Assembly (NCBI GenBank): GCA_003167495.1
Contig: PMSX01000258.1
Location: 1 to 52,714 of the forward strand
Length of the DNA: 52,714 nt
Direction of reading: 5' to 3'
Origin: Bryobacterales bacterium
Lineage (GTDB): Bacteria > Acidobacteriota > Terriglobia > Bryobacterales > Bryobacteraceae
How positions within the stretch are numbered: position 1 is the stretch's first letter; every line of letters begins with the position of its first letter. Both the position numbers and the translations under genes were made by a program. The notes under the pieces are model-generated. The model searched no databases. It was not told the origin of the DNA and saw only the letters and a list, made by a program, of their open reading frames with translations. Positions 8,717-17,208 of this stretch are shown piece by piece.

Positions 8717-9467
8717 AAGAAATGAACTTGATGAGAAATATCGCCCTACTCCAGAGGGCCGCATGAAGGGTGCAATCGTTTCCGTAGGGCATCAAGAAGA
8801 GTCCTCTAGCGCCCGGGGGTTGGTCCGGAAAGACCACGAAGAGGCCGTCCGGGATTTTTCAATTGAGTTTTATCTACTGGATGAAATGTCTGAGGAGGAG
8901 CGAATTTATTTCGAACAGCATTGCCTGGAATGCATCACCTGCGCCAAGGCGGTAGAATCCGGGCGGATCTTTATATCGAATATCACTCCGCCGCCCGCCC
9001 CGGCGCGTTGGCGCGGAAGGATCTTAAACTTGATTCCCAGCGGACCTTGGCTTAGGCCCGCGGCTGTGATGGCCGCGCTGTGGTTGCCTGTATTTGGCTG
9101 GCAGCAGTTTATGATCGCGGATTTGACGGGCGCGCACGCGAATACGGTTATTCTCGCGCGGGGTCTCGAAAAAGGCCCGGTGGAAAACGCTTACCCGATC
9201 AGAACGTCGTCTGCAACAATTGAGTTCAGCATTCCGCCGGGTTCCGAGTTCTCGTTCTATCGAGTGAAGATTACCGGTGGTCAAAGCAAGAGTTTTTCGC
9301 AAATTGTGCCCGCGCCCGCGAAAGACTCCGACCGGCGGCTCTCTGTGCAAGTATTGCGCAAAAAGCTGGGCGGCGGGCATTTTTCCGTTCTTGTCGAAGG
9401 TCTTGATGGTGAAGATTCGAGGGATGGCCACAAGTTGGATGAAGTTTATGAATTTGATTTGAAATGA
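8688..9467 (+). CDS. Membrane-anchored zinc-finger anti-sigma factor (copy 2)
   Basis: 259 residues from the ATG at 8688, which has a GGAAAG site and overlaps the sigma gene by 29 nt; an ATG at 8763 is an alternative. The zinc motif is HCLECITCAKAV. A membrane segment at about 118-137 follows a Pro-rich stretch, and the outer domain is beta-rich and clearly paralogous to copy 1 (conserved ILARGLEK, PAPAKDSDRRLSVQV). By family knowledge the N-terminal part binds the partner sigma factor, and loss or cleavage of the protein would release it. The outer domain is the likely signal-receiving part. Confidence 0.75.
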   Translation: MKIKKVKKVKRNELDEKYRPTPEGRMKGAIVSVGHQEESSSARGLVRKDHEEAVRDFSIEFYLLDEMSEEERIYFEQHCLECITCAKAVESGRIFISNITPPPAPARWRGRILNLIPSGPWLRPAAVMAALWLPVFGWQQFMIADLTGAHANTVILARGLEKGPVENAYPIRTSSATIEFSIPPGSEFSFYRVKITGGQSKSFSQIVPAPAKDSDRRLSVQVLRKKLGGGHFSVLVEGLDGEDSRDGHKLDEVYEFDLK

Positions 9468-9475
9468 GGAGACAA

Positions 9476-9670
9476 ATGGCAGCAACGAAAAAGGCAACTG
9501 AAGCAGAAGAAAAACAACCTTCGGCGGAAGAGTCGAAGCCAAGAACGAATGGGGCAAAGGAAACCAGGGAAACGGCAAAACCCGCAAGGGACAAGGGTAG
9601 GAAGCACACAAAGCGTACGAAGCCGACTATACACGCCGACCATACTCCACCGCCCGCCGGAACCCCGTAA
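9476..9670 (+). CDS. Small lysine-rich hypothetical protein
   Basis: A 64-residue, low-complexity, very basic and hydrophilic protein (many Lys, Ala, Thr, Glu; Pro-rich end) with no recognised domain. The ATG at 9476 has a strong GAGGAG ribosome site five bases upstream. An ATG at 9464 overlaps the anti-sigma stop. Its place between anti-sigma copy 2 and the CHAT protease gene, with good translation signals, argues that it is real. Function unknown. Confidence 0.45.
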   Translation: MAATKKATEAEEKQPSAEESKPRTNGAKETRETAKPARDKGRKHTKRTKPTIHADHTPPPAGTP

Positions 9671-9685
9671 ACAAGCGCGAATAGT

Positions 9686-9705
9686 GGGTACAATGTTCGG
9701 TACCC
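9686..9705 (+). promoter_or_regulatory. Hairpin touching the GTG start of the CHAT gene
   Basis: GGGTAC (9686-9691) and GTACCC (9700-9705) form a perfect 6-bp inverted repeat with an 8-nt loop, ending immediately before the GTG start at 9706. No Shine-Dalgarno sequence is seen there. The hairpin may limit or couple translation of the protease. Confidence 0.35.
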
Positions 9706-12198
9706 GTGTCGATCCAGGTTTCGAGTTTACGGAAGCGGCGTTACCTCTCTTTATTTGGCGCTCTGCTTGTCGTTGTCGCGATTGAGTGGGGAATCCGCAC
9801 CTGGAAGACAGCCGACGATCCAACGGCTGTTTACCGATCAATCTCGGAGCAGCGCCATAGTCACCCCGCGGAAGCTCTGACGAAGGCGAAAGGCGCTGAA
9901 GCTGGCGCCAAGACGAAACCGTCTTGGAGAGTATGGGAACAGCGGTTTCGTCTTCTGTATGCCGACATTCTGATTGAGCAGAATAGCCCTTTGAGTGGAA
10001 AGGCTCTTTCCGATGTCGTGACGCTCTTAACTTTTCAGCCAGAAAATCGCGAAAACGCAACACGCCTCTTGGCGGCCCGGGCTTACTTGGAACTTAAACG
10101 GTCTGGCGGCGACTACAAAATCGCTAAAAAAATTAATGAAGAGGCTTTAGAGAGGAACAGGGCCAACCCTATCAATGATCCTTGTTGGAGCGCGGAAGTT
10201 TTGCTTCATTATGCGCAAACCCTCATCTATCTTAATGATGATGGCACTCGCGACCCACTCTTAAATGCTGAGTTGGAAGCCGAGAGTTGTTCCGACCCAT
10301 ACTGGAGAACGTTAGTGCCCTTCACGACGGGCAACTTTCACCTCAACTCCTCTCGTTATAAAGAAGCGCAAGTCTCGTTCGAGAAGGCCTTGAGTTACGC
10401 CCAGTCCTACAAATTTCCCAGCCTCGTCTCGTTGACCAGTACTAATCTCGCGCTCGCTTATACCGACATGGGCGATTTTGACAAAGCCCTGGGCGTGCTA
10501 GGGCGCGCTAAAGGCTCAAGCGAAAGCGACAAGGCGCGCATTCTTTCAATCAGCGCCTTTGTTCATAATCTGCGGGGCGAGAACGACGCCGCTCTGAGAG
10601 ACTATCTACGGGCAGTCGAGATCCTGCAGCTATCGAAGCCTGAAGATTACTACGCCTACTTAGAGGAGTTAGCGGCAGTCTTGATTGAGATGAACAGACT
10701 CGACGAGGCAGAACGTTACAGCCAGGAAGTGATCCAGCATGCGGATCCCAATGGTCACTTGCCGTGGATAGTGAAAACAGCGAAGTTCAATGCGGCCAGC
10801 ATTGCACGCTTACGAGGAAACCTCAAGGTTGCGCATGATCAACTGATGAAGCTGAGGCCGTCTCTCAAACAGGAGACAGACGCGGAGGTTATTTGGCGGC
10901 TGCACGGCGAATTGGCTCAGACGTTTGCCGCCATGGGGCGGAATAAAGAGGCCGACGGTGAATTCTCGAAGGCAGTGGAGACCGCCTCCAAAGCCCGCCA
11001 ACAACTCGATTCAGATCAAGATCGAATGACGTTTTCTATCTACGTGGAAAGGCTGGTGTCTCGTTACATCGATTTCGTGATCGACCGGGGCGCTGAGCCA
11101 CCGGCATCGTTAAAGTTGGCCGAAACCTTTCGCGCACAGCGGCTCGCTGAAAAACTAAATGCCACAAACACGCCGGCGCCAGAGAGATTTCAGACCATCG
11201 CGCGCTCCCGGCAAGCCCTTATCCTCTCTTACTGGGTTACCCATCATCGTTCTTATCTATGGGCAACCACTGCGCGGGGAACTAAGGTGTTCCTTTTGAA
11301 CGGCCTGGAAAACCTTGTTCGAGATATCGAGAACCATAACCTCCAAATCTATGGCGAAGGAGATTTGCTACAAACTCCAAAACTGGCAACCGAGCTCTAT
11401 GAAAAGCTAGTCGCTCCGGCAGAATCGCTGATCCAACCAGGATCGAATGTCATCATCGTTCCAAGCGGTCCTCTGGCGGCTTTAAATTTCGAAACGCTGA
11501 TACCGCCGGCAAGGCCGGCACAATACTGGCTCAACAACGTGTCGGTGACGGTAGCGCCATCACTCTCAGTCTTGGGAGATGAGACTAATCTAAAGGGTCG
11601 TCCGCGGCGGTTTTTGCTTGTCGGCGATACTATACCAAAAGGCCAAAAGCCACTTCCCGGATCTGTCAGTGAGCTGAAAGATCTTGCGAGACTCTTTCCT
11701 TCTGCGAATACAGTGCAACTGACTGGAACAAACGCAACGCCTGAACACTTTTTGCAAAGTCACCCGGGAAACTCTTCGCTTCTGCATATTTCGTCACATG
11801 CGTCCGCCAACAAAGAGAGTCCGCTCGATTCATATATCATGCTCACTCCGGACGCGACTCACTCCGACGGTTACCTCTATGCTCACGACTTGATGAAGCT
11901 CCGTCTGAGCGAAGAGCTGGTCACTCTTTCAGCGTGCGAAGGAGCAGGTGGGAAGACTTTGCCCGGAGAAGGTCAGGTAGGGTTGACTTGGGCGATCTTA
12001 AGCGCGGGCGCGCACAAAGTTTTAGCTAGTTCGTTTAAGGTGTCCGACCATGCCACTGCCAGTTTTATGAGGGATTTCTACACCAGGTTAGCGGCTGGGA
12101 ACAATCCAGCAAAAGCCCTACATGACACCAAAGTGGCGCTTGCGAGCCAATCGGCCGTTCCTTACTTCTGGGCAGCATTCCAACTCTACACGCGCTAG
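9706..12198 (+). CDS. Membrane-anchored TPR-CHAT protease
   Basis: An 830-residue protein. The N terminus (RKRRYLSLFGALLVVVAIEW) is a signal anchor that should place the rest outside the cytoplasm. Residues of roughly 150-430 are helical tetratricopeptide-like repeats. The C-terminal third is a CHAT domain, a caspase-clan cysteine protease, with catalytic His698 in LLHISSHAS and Cys744 in VTLSACEGAGG. CHAT proteases are used in bacterial cell-death and defence pathways and in signalling. Following two sigma/anti-sigma pairs, it is well placed to cut the anti-sigma outer domains; that is inference. The start is GTG at 9706, the only in-frame candidate after a stop at 9682. A homologous arrangement lies at 24.8-30.0 kb. 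Confidence 0.9.
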   Translation: MSIQVSSLRKRRYLSLFGALLVVVAIEWGIRTWKTADDPTAVYRSISEQRHSHPAEALTKAKGAEAGAKTKPSWRVWEQRFRLLYADILIEQNSPLSGKALSDVVTLLTFQPENRENATRLLAARAYLELKRSGGDYKIAKKINEEALERNRANPINDPCWSAEVLLHYAQTLIYLNDDGTRDPLLNAELEAESCSDPYWRTLVPFTTGNFHLNSSRYKEAQVSFEKALSYAQSYKFPSLVSLTSTNLALAYTDMGDFDKALGVLGRAKGSSESDKARILSISAFVHNLRGENDAALRDYLRAVEILQLSKPEDYYAYLEELAAVLIEMNRLDEAERYSQEVIQHADPNGHLPWIVKTAKFNAASIARLRGNLKVAHDQLMKLRPSLKQETDAEVIWRLHGELAQTFAAMGRNKEADGEFSKAVETASKARQQLDSDQDRMTFSIYVERLVSRYIDFVIDRGAEPPASLKLAETFRAQRLAEKLNATNTPAPERFQTIARSRQALILSYWVTHHRSYLWATTARGTKVFLLNGLENLVRDIENHNLQIYGEGDLLQTPKLATELYEKLVAPAESLIQPGSNVIIVPSGPLAALNFETLIPPARPAQYWLNNVSVTVAPSLSVLGDETNLKGRPRRFLLVGDTIPKGQKPLPGSVSELKDLARLFPSANTVQLTGTNATPEHFLQSHPGNSSLLHISSHASANKESPLDSYIMLTPDATHSDGYLYAHDLMKLRLSEELVTLSACEGAGGKTLPGEGQVGLTWAILSAGAHKVLASSFKVSDHATASFMRDFYTRLAAGNNPAKALHDTKVALASQSAVPYFWAAFQLYTR

Positions 12199-12224
12199 GT
12201 GCCATCGAAAGTAGCGTGAAGAGG

Positions 12225-12300
12225 TGGTGGCCAGGGACGGAATCGAACCGCCGACGCCAGCCTTTTCAGGGCTGCGCTCTACCGACTGAGCTACCTGGCC
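12225..12300 (-). tRNA. tRNA-Phe (GAA)
   Basis: Read on the minus strand this is a 76-nt cloverleaf with acceptor GGCCAGG/CCTGGCC, D-arm AGCTCAGTCGGTAGAGC, anticodon loop CTGAAAA giving anticodon GAA, T-arm GGTTCGATTCC and an encoded CCA end. It lies antisense between the CHAT gene and the zinc-ribbon gene. Confidence 0.97.
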
Positions 12301-12398
12301 AGAATGAGTCGAAAACTAGAGTTTAGCAAACCCGAAATCGAAAGCCGAATCGGAAATCGTGGCCCGAATACTGGTATACTCCCCTAGTCGGGACTTAT

Positions 12399-12695
12399 AT
12401 GTTCGGAGAAAAACGGCTAGGTGACATCATTGACGATTTTTGTGTCAAGTGTCGCCGGCTCACTAATCATGCGATCGTCTCGCTGGTGGGAAACGAGGCG
12501 GCGAAAGTGCGTTGCCGCACGTGCTATCACGATCACGACTATCGGCACGAGCAGGCTCCGCCATCGAAGAAGGAGCTGAAAAAGCTCGAAGAAGAGGCGA
12601 AGGCTGCCCACGCCCAAGCCTTAGCCGAGCAGAATGGCAATGCCCCAGCGGCCGAATCGACTCCTGAAATCGGCGTCACTGCAAAAAAGAAGTAG
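12399..12695 (+). CDS. Small zinc-ribbon protein
   Basis: 98 residues. The first half has two Cys pairs, FCVKC (about 15-18) and VRCRTC (about 39-42), followed by His-rich YHDHDYRHE, consistent with one bound zinc. The second half is a charged Lys/Glu/Ala helix and a disordered tail. It overlaps the start of the CCA-adding enzyme gene by one base, so the two are translated together. It may act on RNA, but no specific function is known to me. Confidence 0.75.
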   Translation: MFGEKRLGDIIDDFCVKCRRLTNHAIVSLVGNEAAKVRCRTCYHDHDYRHEQAPPSKKELKKLEEEAKAAHAQALAEQNGNAPAAESTPEIGVTAKKK

Positions 12696-14014
12696 TGGCC
12701 GATTCATCTGAAAGCTTGAAACTGGCGGTTGCGCTGATCGCCCGGTTACGCAATCGCGCACACAAAGCCTATCTTGTGGGCGGCTGCGTGCGCGACCGTT
12801 TGCTAGGTATCGAGCCCAAAGACTTCGACATAGCTACCGACGCCTCTCCGACTCAAATCGCGGCGTACTTCCCGGGCGCGCAGTTGGTGGGCGCGCATTT
12901 TGGCGTTGTTCTGTTGCAAGAGCGCGAGGCGCGGGTGGAGGTAGCAACGTTCCGGAGCGAAGGCGCGTACACCGATGCGCGCCGACCCGACGAAGTGCGG
13001 TTTGAGAGAGAACCTTTTTTAGACGCCCGACGGCGCGATTTCACGATCAACGGACTGATGGAAGATCCCATATCGGGCGAAATCCTCGATTATGTGGGCG
13101 GACGTGCTGACTTGGCGGGTAAAACGATTCGCGCAATTGGCGATGCCGAGAGCCGCTTCAGCGAAGACCATTTGCGGATGCTGAGAGCGGTGCGATTTGC
13201 GGCCCGACTCAATTTCCAAATCGAGAGCCGAACTGGCGGAGCCATCTCGCGGCAAGCCGGGCTTGTCACGTCCGTTTCGGCGGAGCGAGTGCGCGACGAG
13301 CTGGTGAGGATTGTCAGCGAGGGGGGCGCGCGGCGCGGTCTGGAGTTGCTGGATGAGTTGGGTTTGCTGCCGCACCTCTTGCCCGAGGTGAAGGCGTTTC
13401 AAGGCGTAGAACAGCCGCCAGAGTTTCATCCTGAAGGCGACGTTTGGACGCACGTGATGCTCATGCTAGAGGAAATGGGGCCTGCCACGGGGTCGCTGGC
13501 GTTTGGAGTTTTGTTGCATGATGTGGGAAAGCCGCGCACGTTCCGGCGGGCTGAGAGGATTCGGTTTGACGGTCACGCCGAAGTAGGAGCGGCCATAGCT
13601 CGCGAGTTACTGGAGCGGCTGCGATTCTCAAACGGTGAGGTGGAGCGGGTAACGGCACTGGTAGTGAATCACATGAAGTTCAAGGATGTGCAAAAAATGC
13701 GCGCGAGCACGCTCAAACGTTTTCTGCGCATGGAGCATTTCGAAGAGCACCTTGCCCTGCATCGATTGGATTGCCTGGCCAGCAACGGACGAACTGAATC
13801 GTATGACTTTGTGTGCCAGAAACTGGCCGCGTTGAGCGTGGAAGCGCTTCACCCGCGGCGGTTGATTTCGGGAAATGACTTAATAGCCGCTGGCTATTCG
13901 CCCGGGCCCTCTTTTAGCCAAGCATTGGAAGCGGTGGAGACGGCTCAATTGGAAGGCGAAATTCATACGCGCGATGAAGCGATGGAGATTGCGAAACGCG
14001 CACTTGAACCGTGA
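12695..14014 (+). CDS. cca: CCA-adding tRNA nucleotidyltransferase / poly(A) polymerase family
   Basis: 439 residues. The N-terminal nucleotidyltransferase domain shows YLVGGCVRDRLLG and the metal-binding DFD in PKDFDIATDASP. Next are the RRDFTINGLMEDP block and the RNA-binding segment around EDHLRMLRAVRFAARL. An HD-type domain follows with LLHDVGKPRTF. These enzymes add or repair the 3' CCA of tRNAs. Both nearby tRNA genes already encode CCA, so repair is the likely main role. The start is GTG at 12695, overlapping the previous stop by one base. Family members that make poly(A) tails look similar, so the exact activity is not certain. Confidence 0.9.
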   Translation: MADSSESLKLAVALIARLRNRAHKAYLVGGCVRDRLLGIEPKDFDIATDASPTQIAAYFPGAQLVGAHFGVVLLQEREARVEVATFRSEGAYTDARRPDEVRFEREPFLDARRRDFTINGLMEDPISGEILDYVGGRADLAGKTIRAIGDAESRFSEDHLRMLRAVRFAARLNFQIESRTGGAISRQAGLVTSVSAERVRDELVRIVSEGGARRGLELLDELGLLPHLLPEVKAFQGVEQPPEFHPEGDVWTHVMLMLEEMGPATGSLAFGVLLHDVGKPRTFRRAERIRFDGHAEVGAAIARELLERLRFSNGEVERVTALVVNHMKFKDVQKMRASTLKRFLRMEHFEEHLALHRLDCLASNGRTESYDFVCQKLAALSVEALHPRRLISGNDLIAAGYSPGPSFSQALEAVETAQLEGEIHTRDEAMEIAKRALEP

Positions 14015-14052
14015 TGTTACTCTAAGGGAAGTTGTCTGAATCGAGGCAAAAG

Positions 14053-14128
14053 GGGCCGGTAGCTCAGTTGGTAGAGCATCGCACTTTTAATGCGGTGGTC
14101 GCGGGTTCGAGTCCCGCCCGGCTCACCA
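14053..14128 (+). tRNA. tRNA-Lys (TTT)
   Basis: A 76-nt cloverleaf with acceptor GGGCCGG/CCGGCTC, D-arm AGCTCAGTTGGTAGAGC, anticodon loop CTTTTAA (anticodon TTT), T-arm GGGTTCGAGTCCC and encoded CCA. The integrase gene ends 15 nt beyond its 3' end, which marks it as the probable integration site of the island. Confidence 0.97.
14100..14128 (+). other. Probable attL in the 3' half of tRNA-Lys
   Basis: Tyrosine integrases that target tRNA genes recombine in the T-arm and 3' end and keep the tRNA intact. The integrase at 14144 is directly adjacent. A second copy of this sequence (attR) was not found by eye in the rest of the window, so the far end of the island probably lies beyond 52.7 kb. Confidence 0.45.
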
Positions 14129-14143
14129 TGATTTGAAAAGACT

Positions 14144-15235
14144 TTACTGTTTTCGTTCATAATCCCTGTGCCCGATGATTGTGCCCAAAGCGGCGTCTTT
14201 CTCGCGCATATGCGCCTCCATACGCTCGCTCAGTTGCTTTAGGCGACGTTCGGAAACGATGTGATATCTGTCGAAGACCGCTCGGGTTAAATGCCCGCTG
14301 ATTTCCATAGCTTCTTTTTCGCTGAAGCCCGCCTCGATCATATTCGTCAAAGCTGTGCGGCGAAGGTCGTGAAACAAAGCGTCATCTGCTCCTGCTAGCG
14401 AGCAAGCCGTGGCCCAACTCTTTTCCCAGTCTTCAACCCGCGCGCCGTCCTTCTGCACCAAGAATGGACAGCCCGGATCAGCCAACGAAATTGCCATAGA
14501 CAGTTCCGCCGCCATGTCGCCGTAAATCGGCAGGTAACGCGGCTTTCCGTTCTTGGTTGTGCGGCCTGGCAAGTCGATGCGACTTCTCTTTAGATCGATT
14601 TTGTCTAGGCGGATCTTTCCGATTTCACCTTTCCGCGAGCCCGTGTGATAAGAAATCACGAACGCGATCCTGGCATAAGAGGGGAGCGAATCGCGAATAG
14701 CGCGATACGTCTCGTGCTCGATAATGCCCTCACGCGCGTTGTCCACGCGCAGCATCCGAATGTAGGGCACCCGTTCCACTAGAGGCGGCTCGTTTTGTAA
14801 ACCCAACCTGAATGCGCGGCGAAGATACGATAATTCCTTATTAACCGTTGCGGGCTGAGCAACGGCAACGCGGTCTGTGGTGTATTTCCTGATGGATGCA
14901 CTGGTTACATCGCCTGCTCTGCTGTTGCCGAAGTACGGCCGCAAATGCTTGTTGATTCGCATCTCGATGTCGTAAGTCGTTGCACGGTTTAGAAGGCGAT
15001 AGTCTTCCAGAATCAGATCGAATAGCTGGTTTACTACGACGCGTTCCGTCTTTTCGGAATACTCAGCACCGCGGTATGCCTTCGCCATTCGTTGACGAAG
15101 AAGCCTCTCAGCCTCTTTTTTGTCAGTGGTTTCCGCAGATTCGCGCACCGGCTGCTTTCGGCCAGGCACATAGTACTTAAGCCAAAAGATTTGGCCGCGT
15201 GCGTAAACGCTGCCCGCAGCAATTTTTCTTCTCAT
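14144..15235 (-). CDS. Tyrosine recombinase / island integrase
   Basis: The 363-residue protein has an N-terminal arm-binding and SAM-like core-binding region (to about residue 165) and a C-terminal catalytic domain. The active-site residues visible are Arg201 (HTGSRKGE), a lysine near 228, His289 and Arg292 (FHDLRRTALTNM), His315 (EISGHLTR) and the nucleophile Tyr324 (VFDRYHIVSE). It would integrate and excise the island at tRNA-Lys. Its 3' end lies next to the tRNA, the usual layout for integrative elements. It overlaps by 4 nt the upstream excisionase-like gene, with which it is probably co-expressed. Confidence 0.92.
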   Translation of the reverse strand: MRRKIAAGSVYARGQIFWLKYYVPGRKQPVRESAETTDKKEAERLLRQRMAKAYRGAEYSEKTERVVVNQLFDLILEDYRLLNRATTYDIEMRINKHLRPYFGNSRAGDVTSASIRKYTTDRVAVAQPATVNKELSYLRRAFRLGLQNEPPLVERVPYIRMLRVDNAREGIIEHETYRAIRDSLPSYARIAFVISYHTGSRKGEIGKIRLDKIDLKRSRIDLPGRTTKNGKPRYLPIYGDMAAELSMAISLADPGCPFLVQKDGARVEDWEKSWATACSLAGADDALFHDLRRTALTNMIEAGFSEKEAMEISGHLTRAVFDRYHIVSERRLKQLSERMEAHMREKDAALGTIIGHRDYERKQ

Positions 15236-15564
15236 GCAGCCTCATCCTTGTGATTAACGATCCATGAGTCGAGATCTTGGAGATCCAACATAACACGCTT
15301 CCCATGACGAACGCCCGCAAGCTTGTGGTTCGAAATCATGTTGTAAACTTCGCGTTCGGATAAGCAGAGATATGTGGCGGTTTCTTCGACTGACAGAAGA
15401 CGACGTGGAGAAATGTCGGTCGCAACATTGAGCACGCCTCTAACGGCAGCCTCGCAAGCGGCCCTGATCATGATCGATAAAGGGTCGATGGCGCTCGCGG
15501 ATTCGATCTTGGTGCCGTTTCTGGTTGGCGTCATGTGGGCTGCTTCTCGGGAGAGTGAAGGCAC
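15232..15564 (-). CDS. Excisionase-like helix-turn-helix protein
   Basis: 110 residues. The C-terminal half (from about residue 54) is a MerR/excisionase-type winged helix: LLSVEETATYLCLSEREVYNMISNHKLAGVRHGKRVMLDLQDLDSWI. Such proteins bend DNA at attachment sites or act as small regulators. The N-terminal half is unrelated and possibly disordered. It overlaps the integrase start by ATGA and begins one base downstream of the neighbouring HTH gene's stop, so all three form one operon. It could direct excision of the island. Confidence 0.75.
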   Translation of the reverse strand: MPSLSREAAHMTPTRNGTKIESASAIDPLSIMIRAACEAAVRGVLNVATDISPRRLLSVEETATYLCLSEREVYNMISNHKLAGVRHGKRVMLDLQDLDSWIVNHKDEAA

Positions 15565-15565
15565 G

Positions 15566-15763
15566 TTAGCTGGCCTTGTTGCTCTCCATCCACTTTTCCA
15601 GCCACTCGCGGCGGACGATTCGCTTCCGGCCCAAAGGCAGATGGGTCATGCGCGGCAGACCCAGGAGTTTACCATCCAGGGCGTGCTTTACGTGGGCCTT
15701 AGAGCAGCGCAGCAAAGCCGCAATTTCAGCGATCGTTAGAATTTCCTTGGGTGCGTCTGTCAT
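15566..15763 (-). CDS. AlpA/excisionase-like DNA-binding protein
   Basis: A 65-residue helix-turn-helix protein (ILTIAEIAALLRCSKAHVKH, then PLGRKRIVRREWLEKWME) of the excisionase/AlpA type. It is the first gene of the HTH-HTH-integrase operon. A perfect inverted repeat lies 13 nt upstream of its start and could be its own operator. The family includes both excisionases and activators of integrase expression. Confidence 0.75.
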   Translation of the reverse strand: MTDAPKEILTIAEIAALLRCSKAHVKHALDGKLLGLPRMTHLPLGRKRIVRREWLEKWMESNKAS

Positions 15764-15775
15764 GGCTCGAAAATA

Positions 15776-15795
15776 GCCTCTATCTATATAGAGGC
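15776..15795. promoter_or_regulatory. Perfect inverted repeat upstream of the integrase operon
   Basis: GCCTCTAT and ATAGAGGC are separated by CTAT: 8-bp arms with a 4-nt centre, 13 nt before the first gene of the operon on the minus strand. It is a good candidate operator for one of the two small DNA-binding proteins; a leader hairpin is the alternative. Confidence 0.45.
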
Positions 15796-15936
15796 ATTTT
15801 CGGAGACGAAACCCGAGTAGAAATGTGAAATAAATTTGTGGATGTCAAAACTTTGCTGAAAACGCTGATACTTCCGTTATTGGCAATTAACGGGTTGAGC
15901 CCCGGCGAAATCATTCCTGATGGTAGAGGCTATTCT

Positions 15937-15979
15937 AATCGGTCAACGGCCAGCCAGACCTCTGTCCGAGTGGCGCGTC
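15937..15979 (+). repeat. Degenerate direct repeat, left copy
   Basis: AATC-GGTCAACGGCCAG followed by CAGACCTCTGTCCGAGTGG. The matching copy lies at 24701-24763 (CAACGGCCAG versus TAACGGCCAG; CAGACCTCTGTCCGAGTGG versus CAGACCTTTCTCCGAGTGG), in the same orientation, with a short insertion between the blocks in the right copy. The two bracket the 16.0-24.4 kb gene group. Confidence 0.4.
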
Positions 15980-16015
15980 ATTCGCTCGCAATCGAGCAAG
16001 GGAAACTTGGCCCTT

Positions 16016-16756
16016 CTATGAAGCTTTGTTGGCTTCCGCGATGAACTTCAGAAACCTTTCAGCACGCGGTAGCAGCATGAATCCTGAGCCGGTAGGATAT
16101 GACGCTCCTCCGCGCGCCAACGCGTGCTTCTGCGGCTCAGCCAATAATCCAAAACTCTGAAGTTTGCTACAGATGCCCAGCACCTCCTCACCCGAAAGGT
16201 TGTCGATCCTGGGCAATTGCAATGAGAATACTGACGTCCCTTGATTCCTCAGAAAATGTTCAAGGGTTTGTCGGCATCCCTCCAGCACTCGAACTTCAAT
16301 GTCCGACAATTCTGTAGCAATTCGCATTAATTCCTCTGTCTCGTCAGCTGGCGGCGTGGGCTCGATTCGTAGCGACGCGGAAAGAACGTCGGCGATCCGT
16401 TTTATTCTTCCCTTCGCCCTTGTTTCGCGCGCCTTCTTGTCCGCATCCATAAGAAGCCCCACGAAGTCCGTTTCCAGATAGTTCTCTAATTGCGCGGACA
16501 GATTGTCCATTCGACCTTTGAACCATTTCAGGTCTTCCACAATGCACGAGTAAAGATACTTTGATCTTTGCTCTTCCCCATTCTGATGAAATTTCTCGAA
16601 CAAGCCCGTTGGATCAATGGATTCCCCAGAAAGCAATGCCTTCATGGCTTGAAGCGCGATCGAAGGCAAAGCTTTAGCCAGCTCTGGAGCATTGCCTAAA
16701 TCCTCCATCTCAAGTTGCTTCAGACCGCGTTCGGATGCAAGATCGTCTATCGCCAC
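16016..16756 (-). CDS. Hypothetical protein, mostly helical
   Basis: 246 residues, not recognised. It is rich in predicted helix, with a charged central region (about 85-130, many Lys/Arg/Glu) and no membrane span. The C-terminal segment SFGLLAEPQKHALARGGASYPTGSGFMLLPRAERFLKFI resembles the end of a winged-helix domain in which a final strand precedes a helix, but this is weak. It lies alone on the minus strand between the integrase operon and the divergent PLD/SNF2 operon. A role as regulator or accessory of that operon is possible but unproven. Confidence 0.65.
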   Translation of the reverse strand: MAIDDLASERGLKQLEMEDLGNAPELAKALPSIALQAMKALLSGESIDPTGLFEKFHQNGEEQRSKYLYSCIVEDLKWFKGRMDNLSAQLENYLETDFVGLLMDADKKARETRAKGRIKRIADVLSASLRIEPTPPADETEELMRIATELSDIEVRVLEGCRQTLEHFLRNQGTSVFSLQLPRIDNLSGEEVLGICSKLQSFGLLAEPQKHALARGGASYPTGSGFMLLPRAERFLKFIAEANKAS

Positions 16757-17208
16757 AGCGACGATCCTAGCAGAAGAAACGGAGCCCCGTCGCTTAACGG
16801 CAGCGCCCGACTGGGAAGTAGCTTTGGCGTCGGCTCGGCGGTGGATAAGAACCGATGATGGTGTGGGCGAAAGGTGGCAGCCGAGAAACGGCTTTTCGCC
16901 CGCAGATCAATCTTTGGGCGAATGGTCACTCGGAGAAAGCTCGAATGCCGCGATTTTGAAGCTTCCCCCAACGGGACTAGTGGAAGATGTCGGAATTCGA
17001 ATCAGCGGTACGCACGTCTCAGGAGATTTGGCGGGCCGAAAGGATCGCAGGACCTAGCTTACTTACCGGACCGCCAGCCATGGAATCTAGCTGATCTAAA
17101 AGACAGACTCGATATGGCTTCAGTGGTCCTCTTGCTATCTTACGGAATGTACTACTCTCGCACATCATTAGACTAATCCCAAGAGTTGGTAGCTAAGGCG
17201 AGAAGTCA
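16757..17208. other. Intergenic region without recognisable gene
   Basis: About 450 nt separate the divergent hypothetical gene and the PLD/SNF2 operon. Open frames here are short, lack ribosome sites and have no family resemblance. The region should hold the promoters of both units, but no clear -10/-35 pair or repeat stood out. Confidence 0.4.

Noticed and set aside
16692..17057. 121-codon plus-strand frame after the hypothetical gene
   Set aside because: Its first part is antisense to the 16016-16756 gene and the rest shows no domain or ribosome site.
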